This document shows positions 17,889 through 26,896 of a DNA stretch of 45,712 nt, piece by piece. Position 1 is the stretch's first letter. The number at the start of each line of letters is the position of its first letter. This DNA is from LMUY01 sp964245075 (GTDB lineage: Bacteria > Pseudomonadota > Alphaproteobacteria > Acetobacterales > Acetobacteraceae), in assembly GCA_964245075.1 (NCBI GenBank), contig CAXTLC010000039.1, positions 1 to 45,712 of the forward strand. The letters run 5' to 3'. The position numbers were made by a program, and so were the translations under genes. Below the pieces are notes generated by a model. The model searched no databases, had not been told where the DNA came from, and saw only the letters and a list, made by a program, of their open reading frames with translations.

Positions 17889-17943
17889 GAGATCAGCGCG
17901 ATTCGGGAACGAGACTCCAGAGGGCGGCGCAGAGGAGAGTGTG

Positions 17944-20262
17944 ATGGATATGAACGTCGAAGTGTCCGGCCGTGCGATGGACGGCATCGCGCCGATCTCC
18001 CGCCAGATCTGGGACGCGAAGTACCGCCTGAAGGCCGCCGACGGCACGCCGCTGGACCGCACGGTGGAGGAGAGCTGGCGCCGGGTCGCGCGCGCGCTGG
18101 CCGCCGCCGAAGCTGACCCGGCGGGCTGGGAGGAGCCGTTCTACCAGGCCTTGGAAGGATTCCGCTTCCTGCCCGCCGGGCGCATCCTGTCCGGCGCCGG
18201 CACCGACCGGCGGGTGACGCTGTTCAACTGCTTCGTCATGGGCGACATCGCCGACAGCCTGGGCAGCATCTTCAGCCACCTGCGCGAGGCCGCGCTGACC
18301 ATGCAGCAGGGCGGCGGCATCGGCTACGACTTCTCCTCCCTGCGGCCCAAGGGCGCTCCGGTGATGGGCGTGGGCGCCGACGCGTCCGGCCCGCTTTCCT
18401 TCATGGATGTGTGGGACAGCATGTGCCGCACCATCATGTCCGCCGGCGCCCGGCGCGGCGCCATGATGGCGACCATGCGCTGCGACCACCCGGACATCGA
18501 GGCGTTCGTCGCCGCCAAGCGCGAAGCCGGGCGGCTGCGGAACTTCAACCTTTCGGTGCTGGCGACCGACCCCTTCATGGCCGCCGTGGACGCCGACGCC
18601 GATTGGCCGCTCGTGTTCGACGGGCACGTGTACAAGGTGATCCGCGCCCGCGCGCTGTGGGACGGCATCACGCGCGCGACCTACGACTACGCCGAGCCCG
18701 GCGTGCTGTTCATCGACCGGATCAACGCCCGCAACAACCTCGCCTACTGCGAAACCATCCGCTCCACCAATCCCTGCGCCGAGCAGCCGCTGCCGCCGTA
18801 CGGCGCCTGCCTGCTGGGCTCGATCAACCTGGCCCGGCTGGTCCGCCAGCCCTTCACCCCCGGCGCCCGGCTGGACGAGGCGGAGCTGGCGCAGCTCGTC
18901 GGCGTGGCGGTCCGCATGATGGACAACACCATCGACGTGTCCGGCTTCCCGCTGGAGCAGCAGCAGCAGGAAGCGTTCGCCAAGCGCCGCATCGGCCTGG
19001 GGGTGACCGGGTTGGCGGATGCGCTGATGATGTGCGGCGTGCGCTACGGCACGGTCGAGGCGGCGACGCTCGCCGGGGACTGGGCGCGCCAGGTCAACCG
19101 CGCGGCGTACCTGACCTCGGCCAAGCTGGCCGGGGAGAAGGGCGCCTTTCCGCTGTATGACCGGGACGCCTACGGGGCCGGCGAGACGGTGCGCGCCCTG
19201 GATGCGGACGTGCGCGCGCTGATCGCCGAGCACGGCATCCGCAACGCCCTGCTCACCTCCATCGCGCCGACCGGCACCATCTCCCTGGTCGCGGACAACG
19301 TGTCCTCCGGGATCGAGCCGGTGTTCGCCCTGGCCTACACCCGCAAGGTGCTGCAACCGGACGGCTCGCGCACGGAGGAGGAAGTGTCCGACTACGCGCT
19401 GCGCCGGTTCCGCGCCGCCTTCGGCCCGGACGCGCCGTTGCCGGCCTATTTCGTGACCGCGCAGGACCTGACGCCGGCCGAGCACGTCCGGATGCAGGCG
19501 GCGGTGCAGCGCCACGTGGACAGCGCCATCTCCAAGACCGTCAACGTCCCGGAGGACATCAGCTTCGAGGCGTTCCAGCAGGTCTACCTGGACGCCTACC
19601 GCAGCGGCTGCAAGGGCTGCACCACCTACCGCCCGAACAGCATCACCGGCTCGGTGCTGGAGGTGAAGCCCCCCGAGCCTGCACCAGCCGAGCCTGCACC
19701 AGCCATGCCCGCACCAGCCGTGCCGGGGCCCGCGCCTTCTCCGCATGACCTAGTGGCGCGCTCGGAAAAGCTGACCGGGGCCACCTACAAGCTGCGCTGG
19801 CCGGACAGCGAGCACGCGATGTACGTGACCATCAACGACGTGGAGGAAGGCGGCCGCCGGGTGCCGTTCGAGATCTTCGTCAACTCGAAGAACCTGGAGC
19901 ACTACGCCTGGGTGGTGGCGCTGACGCGGATGATCAGCGCCGTGTTCCGCCGCGGCGGCGAGGTCGGCTTCGTGGCCGAGGAACTGAAGCAGGTGTTCGA
20001 CCCGCGCGGCGGCCAATGGAGCCGCGGCCACTACGTGCCGTCCCTGGTGGCGGCGATCGGCGACATCATCGAGCGCCACATGATCGGGACCGGCTTCCTC
20101 CCCGCCGTGGAACTGCCGCCGGCCCGCAGTGCGGCGCCTGCGGTGGACGTGGTGGCGGGGACGCATGTCGGCCCGCTCTGCCCCAAGTGCAGCCAGCCCG
20201 GGCTGATGAAAGAGTCCGGGTGCCTGACCTGCATGCAGTGCGGCTGGTCCAAGTGCAGCTGA
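17944..20262 (+). CDS. nrdJ: Vitamin B12-dependent (class II) ribonucleoside-diphosphate reductase
   Basis: Makes deoxyribonucleotides using adenosylcobalamin, so it works with or without oxygen. 772 aa. The redox Cys96 lies in NCFVMGD; the active-site loop NPCAEQPLPPYGAC supplies Asn276, Cys278 and Glu280; APTGTISLVADNVSSGIEPVF is the phosphate-binding region. A Pro/Ala repeat linker (~580-600) precedes a C-terminal domain that ends in a cysteine-rich ribbon (CPKCSQPG...CLTCMQCGWSKC). The start is ATG 17944 after GGAG; the upstream extension in frame is promoter sequence. No nrdAB or nrdDG is in the window. The 290-base upstream gap holds the promoter at 17861-17888. Confidence 0.95.
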   Translation: MDMNVEVSGRAMDGIAPISRQIWDAKYRLKAADGTPLDRTVEESWRRVARALAAAEADPAGWEEPFYQALEGFRFLPAGRILSGAGTDRRVTLFNCFVMGDIADSLGSIFSHLREAALTMQQGGGIGYDFSSLRPKGAPVMGVGADASGPLSFMDVWDSMCRTIMSAGARRGAMMATMRCDHPDIEAFVAAKREAGRLRNFNLSVLATDPFMAAVDADADWPLVFDGHVYKVIRARALWDGITRATYDYAEPGVLFIDRINARNNLAYCETIRSTNPCAEQPLPPYGACLLGSINLARLVRQPFTPGARLDEAELAQLVGVAVRMMDNTIDVSGFPLEQQQQEAFAKRRIGLGVTGLADALMMCGVRYGTVEAATLAGDWARQVNRAAYLTSAKLAGEKGAFPLYDRDAYGAGETVRALDADVRALIAEHGIRNALLTSIAPTGTISLVADNVSSGIEPVFALAYTRKVLQPDGSRTEEEVSDYALRRFRAAFGPDAPLPAYFVTAQDLTPAEHVRMQAAVQRHVDSAISKTVNVPEDISFEAFQQVYLDAYRSGCKGCTTYRPNSITGSVLEVKPPEPAPAEPAPAMPAPAVPGPAPSPHDLVARSEKLTGATYKLRWPDSEHAMYVTINDVEEGGRRVPFEIFVNSKNLEHYAWVVALTRMISAVFRRGGEVGFVAEELKQVFDPRGGQWSRGHYVPSLVAAIGDIIERHMIGTGFLPAVELPPARSAAPAVDVVAGTHVGPLCPKCSQPGLMKESGCLTCMQCGWSKCS

Positions 20263-20294
20263 CCGGGCGAAGGTGAGGGCGCGCCGGTCACAGC
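20257..20294 (+). terminator. Possible bidirectional terminator between nrdJ and yhaN
   Basis: TGACCGG (20260-20266) and CCGGTCA (20284-20290) pair across the 25-base convergent gap, extendable on the outside by AGC/GCT with a bulge. The arms include both stop codons. Confidence 0.4.
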
Positions 20295-23200
20295 TCCACG
20301 CTGTGCACCGGCAACCCGTCCGCGACCCCGAGCAGATGGGGGTGGTGGGTGAGCACGATCACCTGCACGTGCCGGCTCAGCTCCACCAGCGCTTCCATCG
20401 CGGCCCGTGCGCGCGTGTCGTCGAAGGTTTGCAGCACGTCGTCGGCGACGAAGGGCAGCGGCGGCGCGCCGCGGACGTGGTCCTCCACCGCCACCAGGCG
20501 CAGCGCGAGGTAGAGCTGGTCGCGCGTGCCTTCCGACAGGCGGGCGATGTGCTTTTCGCCGCCGCCCGACTCGTGCGCGATCAGGCGCCCGTGCTCCTTG
20601 CTTTCGCCATCCTCCTCCGCCGGGGACAGGCGGTTGTAGGCGCCGCCGGTCAGCGTGGCGAAGGTCGCCCCGATGCGCCCGAGGCGCTGGTTGGCGCTGC
20701 TGCTGGCTTCGACCTGCTGCAAGGCATGGTCCAGCATGGCCGCCGCCAGGTGCTGCACCAGCGCGTCTTCCAGCACGCGCGCCGCCCGCGCCGCCGCCGC
20801 CTGGCGGTCGGTGGCGGCGCGGGTGGCGTCCTGCCCGGCGGCCAAGGTGCGCAACGCCCCTTCCGCCCGCTCGATCCGGGCCGCCGCATCCTGCGCGGCG
20901 GCACTGGCGACGCGGGCCGCCTCTTCCGCCGCCCGCATCGCTTCGCCCATGCTGTCCGCCGGGACCGCGGCGGCTTCGGCGCGCAAGCCCTCGGGGTCAA
21001 GCCCTTCGCCATCCTCCCGCAACCGCAACTCGGCGGCAGCGCGGGCATCCTCGTGGGCCGTCCGTTCGGCGGCGAGGACGACGCGGCGCTCCGCGTCGTC
21101 CACCGTATCGGCTCCAGTGGCACGGACCGCTGCTTCGAGGTGCCTGGCCGCCGCGGCGAGCGACTCGGTGGCGCAGTGCTTGCGGCCGAGCGCCAGCGCG
21201 GCCTGCCGGGCCAGCGCGTCGCGGGCGCCGCTGGCCTTGCGGGCGGCGTCCAGCCGTGCGGCCAGGCGGCGTGCAAGGGCTGCGGGGTCGCCGTCCGGTT
21301 CGCCGAGCCGCCGCCCGGCCTGTGCGCAGGCGGCGGCGAAGTCGCCCAATTGCTTGCCCATGTCAGCGAGGCGGACACGCGCCGTTTCGGCTGCCTCAAC
21401 CTTGGCCGGCAATTCGACCAGCCGGTCCAGCATGGCTGCGACGGCACCGGGCATCTCGCCAGGGGGGCAGCGCAGCCGACCCAGCACGGCGTCCCACCGT
21501 GCGGCCCAGGCGGCCATCCCCGCCTCCGCCGTTTCCAGTTCCAGCACGGCTTCCGCAGCGGCCCGGCGTGCGACGGCGAGCGCCCGGCTGAAGGTCTGCC
21601 GCTGCGCCGCATCCCGTTCAGCCTTCGTTGAGCGGCTCCGTGCGGCGTTCACCAGGCGTGGCAAAGTGTCGGGCGCCGTATCAAGCAAGGCAGCAAGCCT
21701 TTCGGCCCAGCCCGCCTGCCGCTCGGCCAGCATCGCGGCGGTGTGGGCAGCGTTCCGGTGCGCTTCGACTGCCTCCAACGCCGCCTCCCGTCCGGCGAGA
21801 ACGGCGCGCGCTTCCGCGAGCCCGGCCGCCGGGGAAAGGCCAAGCGGTGCGACCGCTTCCGCCCAAGCCGCCGATGCGCCCTCGGCGACGGCGCGGGCCA
21901 ACCCGGCGCGCTCCGCCGTTGCGGCAAGGGTGGCGGCGGCGCGGCCGACCGCGGCCCGCAGCTCCACGGCGGTGGCCAGCCGCTCCATCTCGGCGGCGCG
22001 GCGGTCAGCCACCTCGTCGGCTGCCGCCATGGCCTTGGCGAATGCCAAGGGCAGGGGTGTGGCCGATGCGTACTCCACCTCGCCCGCCGCATCCGCGGCG
22101 CCGGTGAGCCGCGCGAACACCAGCGCCCAGCCACGATCCCGGTGCGCCCGGGCGGCGAGCAACGCCGCTTCGTCGGGCAACGGCCGGGCGCCGGTCAGCT
22201 CGGCAAGCCGCTCACGCGCGGCGTCCAGGGAGGCTTCCGCCTCCGCCCGGCGTTCCTCGGCGGCGCCCGCGGCGGCCTGTGCCGTTCCGAGCGTCTTGTC
22301 CAGCCGGGCGAGCGCTGGGTCCGTCGGCACGGGAAGTCCGCAGGACGCACCGGCGCGTGCGCCGGCGGCGGCTTCCCGGGCGGCGGCGCCTGCCACCGCG
22401 TCCTGGGCCTGGCGCGCCAGGCGGGCGGGGTCGCCATCCGCCATCACCTCGTCCAGCATGGCTCGCAGAGCCTCGGTCGCCAGGGCAGGCGGCAGCCCGG
22501 CCAGCTCGTCCTCCGCCTCCGCGATGGCCTTGCGGTGCCGTTCCACCGCGTCGGCGGCGCTCTTGCGGGCAAGGGATATGTCGCCGGCGGCGGCGATCAG
22601 GTCCCGTGCGGCTGCGATGTCGGCGGCGGCGCGCACCTCGGATGCAGCTTCCGCCGGGTCGCGGGCGCTGGACAGCTCCAGCAGCAGCCGGGCAATGGCG
22701 CGTTCCGCTTCCAACAGCTCCGCTTGGCGCTTGGGGACATCCGCGTGGGACTGCTCGGACTGGCCGCGCGCCGCGGTCAGCCGCTCGATCGCGGCCGCCT
22801 CCTCCAGGACGGCCGTGTCCACGGCCGCCGATTCCAATGCGGCGGCAAGGGCTGCGTGCTGCTCGCGTGCCGCCTGCTCCTCCCGCCCGGCGTCCGCTTG
22901 GGCGGCTCTGGCGGCTCGGAGGGCGAGGCCCGCATCGGCCAGCAGCACCGGGGCGTCCCGGTGTCCCGCGAGCCAGGTTCCAGCTTCGTCCAGCGCGTCC
23001 AGGTGCCGCCTTGTGCTGCGAACCCGGTTCAACCGGGCCAGGGCCTCCCTCGCATCGGCCTCCGCTGCAACCGCGGCCTCCCGCGCCGCCATCGCGTCCG
23101 CGCGGTCCCGTTCATGCTCGGCCACCGTCGGCGGGCGCACCACCGTTTCGGCCAGGCGGACCCCGGCGGCGGCCCAGTCGTCGCAAGCCTTGTAGAAAGG

Positions 23201-23743
23201 GGTGCTGGCGCTGCGGCGCACGGGAGCGGCGGCGTCGCGCCGGGCAGCGAGGTCGGCTGCGAGCGTGCGTGCGGAGCCGAGATCCCCGGCGCTGGACAGC
23301 AGCGCGTCCGCCAGGTCCCCATCCGTTTGCAGCAGCGCCCGGCCACCGGCCCGCAACTGCGCGGAATCCAGCACGAACAGCCGTTCCAGCCGCTTGCGCT
23401 CGCTGTCACGCGGCAGCCGGCTGGGCAGGGATGGGTGCGGCGCGTTGCCGGCGGGGTCGGTCAGGGTGTTGGTGCGGCCCTTGCGGCGGATGAACCCGAT
23501 CGTCTCGCCATCCGGGAACACCGCGTCTGCCCGCAGGCGCATCCGTCCGTAGTCGAACTGGAACCCCATCGGGCTCTGCTGGTGAATGCCGAACAGCAGC
23601 TCGGACATGGCGTGGCGCAACACGGACTTGCCCGCTCCGTTGGGCGCCACGATCAGGTTGATGCGCCCGGGCGCGGCATCCAGTTCCACTTGCTGGGCGG
23701 CGAAGTTTCCGTAGCTGTCCAGGCCGAGACGCCGCAGCCGCAA
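20288..23743 (-). CDS. YhaN-like AAA ATPase (RAD50/SbcC-type)
   Basis: Large ATPase of 1151 aa. The N-terminal half-site carries Walker A APNGAGKS at residues 33-40. About 950 residues of Ala/Glu/Arg-rich heptad sequence (coiled coil) follow. The C-terminal half-site has signature LSEGTRDQLYLALRL and Walker B LPFVADDVLQTFDD, then LTHHPHLL. This is the architecture of YhaN/SbcC, partner of an MRE11-like nuclease in DNA-end processing. No CxxC zinc hook was evident. It begins at TTG 23743, immediately after and in the same frame as the yhaO stop. Third gene of aroKB-yhaO-yhaN. Confidence 0.88.
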   Translation of the reverse strand: MRLRRLGLDSYGNFAAQQVELDAAPGRINLIVAPNGAGKSVLRHAMSELLFGIHQQSPMGFQFDYGRMRLRADAVFPDGETIGFIRRKGRTNTLTDPAGNAPHPSLPSRLPRDSERKRLERLFVLDSAQLRAGGRALLQTDGDLADALLSSAGDLGSARTLAADLAARRDAAAPVRRSASTPFYKACDDWAAAGVRLAETVVRPPTVAEHERDRADAMAAREAAVAAEADAREALARLNRVRSTRRHLDALDEAGTWLAGHRDAPVLLADAGLALRAARAAQADAGREEQAAREQHAALAAALESAAVDTAVLEEAAAIERLTAARGQSEQSHADVPKRQAELLEAERAIARLLLELSSARDPAEAASEVRAAADIAAARDLIAAAGDISLARKSAADAVERHRKAIAEAEDELAGLPPALATEALRAMLDEVMADGDPARLARQAQDAVAGAAAREAAAGARAGASCGLPVPTDPALARLDKTLGTAQAAAGAAEERRAEAEASLDAARERLAELTGARPLPDEAALLAARAHRDRGWALVFARLTGAADAAGEVEYASATPLPLAFAKAMAAADEVADRRAAEMERLATAVELRAAVGRAAATLAATAERAGLARAVAEGASAAWAEAVAPLGLSPAAGLAEARAVLAGREAALEAVEAHRNAAHTAAMLAERQAGWAERLAALLDTAPDTLPRLVNAARSRSTKAERDAAQRQTFSRALAVARRAAAEAVLELETAEAGMAAWAARWDAVLGRLRCPPGEMPGAVAAMLDRLVELPAKVEAAETARVRLADMGKQLGDFAAACAQAGRRLGEPDGDPAALARRLAARLDAARKASGARDALARQAALALGRKHCATESLAAAARHLEAAVRATGADTVDDAERRVVLAAERTAHEDARAAAELRLREDGEGLDPEGLRAEAAAVPADSMGEAMRAAEEAARVASAAAQDAAARIERAEGALRTLAAGQDATRAATDRQAAAARAARVLEDALVQHLAAAMLDHALQQVEASSSANQRLGRIGATFATLTGGAYNRLSPAEEDGESKEHGRLIAHESGGGEKHIARLSEGTRDQLYLALRLVAVEDHVRGAPPLPFVADDVLQTFDDTRARAAMEALVELSRHVQVIVLTHHPHLLGVADGLPVHSVEL

Positions 23744-25000
23744 TCAGCCCTCCACCAGCCGCGACAGCACCAGGTCACGGGCGCGCTGCACGAGGTCGGG
23801 CGGGATGTCCCCGCCTGCTGCGCGCACGGCCGGGTGGTCCGGCCCCAGCGCGTCCCGCAGCCGCGCGACACGGCTCAGCATGTGGCCGGCGTAGTCGCGC
23901 GCCGCCTCGATGATCGCCGCCGCCGGCTCCGACTCGACCGAGCGCAGCAGGGTCGCCGCAGCATCCGAGCCAGCGCGCCACTCCGCCAGATCGGTCGCCG
24001 GGCGGGTGAACAGCTCCACTTTCTCCAGCCACACCTGCTCGCCCAACCCGAGCCCGGCGACCTCCGCCCGGACGCTTTCCCGCGTGCCGCCCGGGTCCCG
24101 CACCAGGGCGGCGTGCAGGGAGGTGGCGCCGCGCAACTCCACGCGCGCGGCGAGCAGGCGGTCGCCGGCGGCCTCCGCGGCCTCGCCCACCGCCGTGCGG
24201 ACGCGGACGCCCATCGTTTCCACGTCTGCGGCGCCGGCCAGGTCAACCGCGATGCGGGACCAGCGCACCACGTCCAGCGTGCGGTGCTCGGGCATCAGCC
24301 GTCCGTTCTGCACCCGCACGAGCGTGGCGCCCTTGGGCCCGGCCTCGTTGATGTGCCGTCCCTGGAGGTTGCCGGGAAACACCACCCAGTGGGGGTGCCC
24401 GCCCAGCTCGCCCCGGGCGTGGACATGGCCGAGCGCCCAATAATCGTAGCCGTGGCCGATCAGTTGCTCGGCGGTGCAGGGGGCGTAGTTGCCGTGCTCG
24501 GCATTGCCGCACGCGGTGTGCAGCAGGCCGATGTTCAGCTTGTTCGGCACGGGCGCCGGGTAGAGCCGGGCGATGTTGTCCTTCACCGCCTGGTGGGCGA
24601 AACCCTGCCCGTGGATCACCACGTCCAGCCCGGGCACCGGTTCGCTGTGCGCTTCGGCTGTGCCGAACAGGATGGCGCGTTCCGGCCAGGGCAGTTGCCG
24701 GGTCAGCACGCTCTGCGCGTCATGGTTGCCGCTGATGCCATAGACCGGGATGCCGGCGCGGGTCAGCCGGGCCAGTTGCTGCACGAGGAAGTGGCCGGTC
24801 GGGTAGTCCTGCCAATCCCCGTCGTACAGGTCCCCCGCGAGCAGCACGAAGGCGACGCGCTCGGCCAAGGCGAGGTCCACCAGGTTGACCAGCGCCTGCC
24901 GGGTCGCGCCGCGGATGCGGTCGGCGGGCGCTTCGGCCTCCAACCCGCGCAGGGGCGAGTCGAGGTGGAGGTCGGCGGCGTGCAGGAAGGTGAAGTTCAT
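23744..25000 (-). CDS. YhaO-like MRE11/SbcD-type DNA exonuclease
   Basis: Metallophosphoesterase of 418 aa. The five motifs are present: HAADLHLDSPL (Asp10/His12), GDLYDGDW, GISGNHDAQ, GLLHTACG and ALGHVHARG. The phrase LHLDSPLRG and the size fit YhaO rather than SbcD. The start is ATG 25000; frames reaching 25270 overlap aroKB. It forms, with the ATPase encoded next, a probable MRE11-RAD50-like complex acting on DNA ends. It follows aroKB by 25 bases, so transcription probably starts upstream of aroKB. Confidence 0.9.
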   Translation of the reverse strand: MNFTFLHAADLHLDSPLRGLEAEAPADRIRGATRQALVNLVDLALAERVAFVLLAGDLYDGDWQDYPTGHFLVQQLARLTRAGIPVYGISGNHDAQSVLTRQLPWPERAILFGTAEAHSEPVPGLDVVIHGQGFAHQAVKDNIARLYPAPVPNKLNIGLLHTACGNAEHGNYAPCTAEQLIGHGYDYWALGHVHARGELGGHPHWVVFPGNLQGRHINEAGPKGATLVRVQNGRLMPEHRTLDVVRWSRIAVDLAGAADVETMGVRVRTAVGEAAEAAGDRLLAARVELRGATSLHAALVRDPGGTRESVRAEVAGLGLGEQVWLEKVELFTRPATDLAEWRAGSDAAATLLRSVESEPAAAIIEAARDYAGHMLSRVARLRDALGPDHPAVRAAGGDIPPDLVQRARDLVLSRLVEG

Positions 25001-25025
25001 GACCGGCCTCAATCGTCGCCTAAGC

Positions 25026-26702
25026 CTATCGCTCGCAGCCCGCTTGGCGCAGCACCGCCTCCACCGCCTCGGACGGCACGCCGGATGCGGTGAACGCTTC
25101 GCCGATGCCGCGGGCCAGCACGAAGTGCAACTGCCCGTCCCGCGTCTTCTTGTCGCGCCGCATCCGGTCCACCAGCCGCGCCGCGGAGAACCGGCGGTTG
25201 AGCATAGGCAGCTCGGCCGGCAGGCCCACGGCGGCAAGGTGCGCCTCCACCCGGCCGGCCACCGCGGCATCGCAATGGCCGAGCTCGGCCGACAGGCGGA
25301 ACGCGAGCCCCAGCCCGATCGCCACCGCCTCGCCGTGCAGGACGGCGCCGTAGCCGCATTCCGCCTCGATCGCGTGGCCGAAGGTGTGGCCCAGGTTCAG
25401 CAGGGCGCGGCCGTCATGGGGCCGCTCCTCCCGCTCGTCGTCGCCGACCACGGCGGCCTTGAAGGCGCAGGCGCGCAGCACGGCCTCCGCCTGGGCGTCC
25501 TCGTCCTCGCGCACCACGCCGCCGCCATGCTGCTCGCACCACTCGTAGAACTGCGCGTCGCCGATCAGCCCGGCCTTGACCACCTCGGCATAGCCGGCCC
25601 GCTTCTCGCGCGCGGGCAGGGTTCGCAGGGTGGCGGTGTCGGCGATCACCATGCGGGGCTGGTGGAATGCCCCCACCAGGTTCTTGCCGCGTGCGGTGTT
25701 GATGCCGGTCTTGCCGCCGACGCCCGAATCGACCTGGGCCAGCAGCGTGGTCGGCACCTGCACGAACGGCAAGCCGCGCAGCGCGACGGCGGCGGCGAAT
25801 CCGGCCAGATCCCCCACCACGCCGCCGCCCAGGGCCAGCACCGCCGTCCTGCGCTCCGCCCCCGTGTCCAGCAAGCGGCCGAGAAGGTCTCCCAGCATGT
25901 CCAGCGACTTGGATTGCTCGCCCGGCGGCACCAGCAGCAGCGTGGCGTCGAAGCCGGTCTCGGCGAGGCTCGCCATCAGCGTGGCGCCGTGCAGGGCGGC
26001 CACGGTGGTGTCGCTGACCACTACGGCCCGCTTCTGCGGCAACACGGGGGCGAGCAGGGCGCCGGCGCGCGCCAGCAGCCCGGGGCCTGCCACCACGTCG
26101 TAGCCGGCACTGCCCGTGCGGACCGGCAGGCGGCGTTCGGGCTTCCAGCTTGCCAGCGCCGCCGCGACCCGGCTCGTTGTTTGTTCCGGCGCGTCGTCCG
26201 TGCAGTCCACCACGATGTCAGCTTCCGCGTACACGGGGTAACGCTGCTCCATCAGCCGGCCCAGCACCGCCGCCTGGTCGCCGCCCGCCAGCAAGGGGCG
26301 GTTCCGGCGCAGCGCCACCCGGCGCAGCAGCACCGGCAACGGCGCGCGCAGCCAGATGGACGTCGCGCGCTCCCGCACCGCGGCGCGGGTTGCCGGGTCC
26401 ATGAACGCGCCGCCGCCGGTGGCGAGCACGATGGGCGGCCCGTCCAGCAGCCGCTGCACCACCCGGCGTTCCCCGGCACGGAAATGCGCCTCGCCGAACT
26501 GGCTGAACAGCTCGGGGATGTTGCGGCCGGCGGCGGCCTCGATCTCGGCGTCCGAGTCGTGGAAGGGCAGGCCGAGGCGGGCCGACAGGCGCCGGCCGAT
26601 CGCCGTCTTGCCAGCCCCCATCAATCCGACCAGCACGATGCTGCGGGCAGCAAGCGCCGCGTCTTCCTTCAAGCGACCGGCAAGCGCGGTGTTGCGTGTC
26701 AT
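25026..26702 (-). CDS. Fused shikimate kinase / 3-dehydroquinate synthase (AroKB)
   Basis: Single 558-aa protein with two shikimate-pathway activities. Residues ~20-185 are shikimate kinase (P-loop GLMGAGKT at 26-33, DSDAEIE, ATGGGAF, RNRPLL). Residues ~195-558 are NAD/Zn-dependent 3-dehydroquinate synthase (GGGVVGDLAGF, VDSGVGGKTGIN, the zinc-ligand helix GHTFGHAIE). Most bacteria encode aroK and aroB as separate adjacent genes. Here one uninterrupted frame joins them through a short linker (~WKPERRLPVRTG). The start is ATG 26702. It leads an operon with yhaO and yhaN. Confidence 0.92.
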   Translation of the reverse strand: MTRNTALAGRLKEDAALAARSIVLVGLMGAGKTAIGRRLSARLGLPFHDSDAEIEAAAGRNIPELFSQFGEAHFRAGERRVVQRLLDGPPIVLATGGGAFMDPATRAAVRERATSIWLRAPLPVLLRRVALRRNRPLLAGGDQAAVLGRLMEQRYPVYAEADIVVDCTDDAPEQTTSRVAAALASWKPERRLPVRTGSAGYDVVAGPGLLARAGALLAPVLPQKRAVVVSDTTVAALHGATLMASLAETGFDATLLLVPPGEQSKSLDMLGDLLGRLLDTGAERRTAVLALGGGVVGDLAGFAAAVALRGLPFVQVPTTLLAQVDSGVGGKTGINTARGKNLVGAFHQPRMVIADTATLRTLPAREKRAGYAEVVKAGLIGDAQFYEWCEQHGGGVVREDEDAQAEAVLRACAFKAAVVGDDEREERPHDGRALLNLGHTFGHAIEAECGYGAVLHGEAVAIGLGLAFRLSAELGHCDAAVAGRVEAHLAAVGLPAELPMLNRRFSAARLVDRMRRDKKTRDGQLHFVLARGIGEAFTASGVPSEAVEAVLRQAGCER

Positions 26703-26749
26703 GACGCCCGACGGTAGCACAACCCGATTGCTCACGGCCAAGGATGGCG

Positions 26750-26893
26750 ATGCGCCCGCTCCTGCTTCTGATCGTGCTGGCCGTCCTCGTGCTGGGCGCG
26801 GCGGGCGTCCTGCTGCTCGGTGCGTTTCCGCCGCAACCCGCGACGCAACCGGTGGCCCACACCCTGCCGAACGACCGCTTCGGCGCGCACTGA
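26750..26893 (+). CDS. 47-aa single-pass membrane peptide
   Basis: Short frame starting at ATG 26750 (AAGGA at 26740-26744). It encodes MRPLLLLIVLAVLVLGAAGV, then LLLGAFPPQPATQPV and a tail ending LPNDRFGAH. It is one transmembrane helix or uncleaved signal anchor followed by a Pro-rich periplasmic tail. It ends three bases before xerD and lies divergent to aroKB. I recall similar short frames upstream of xerD in other alphaproteobacteria but cannot confirm this. Function unknown. Confidence 0.6.
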   Translation: MRPLLLLIVLAVLVLGAAGVLLLGAFPPQPATQPVAHTLPNDRFGAH

Positions 26894-26896
26894 CGA

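Noticed and set aside
17821..17943. Cobalamin riboswitch or NrdR box upstream of nrdJ
   Set aside because: The conserved B12-box pattern could not be found, and ACAC...GTGT pairs there have the wrong spacing for an NrdR box.
20655..25093. Long plus-strand frames opposite yhaN and yhaO
   Set aside because: They are antisense shadows of coiled-coil coding sequence, with low-complexity Ala/Ser/Arg composition and no family features.
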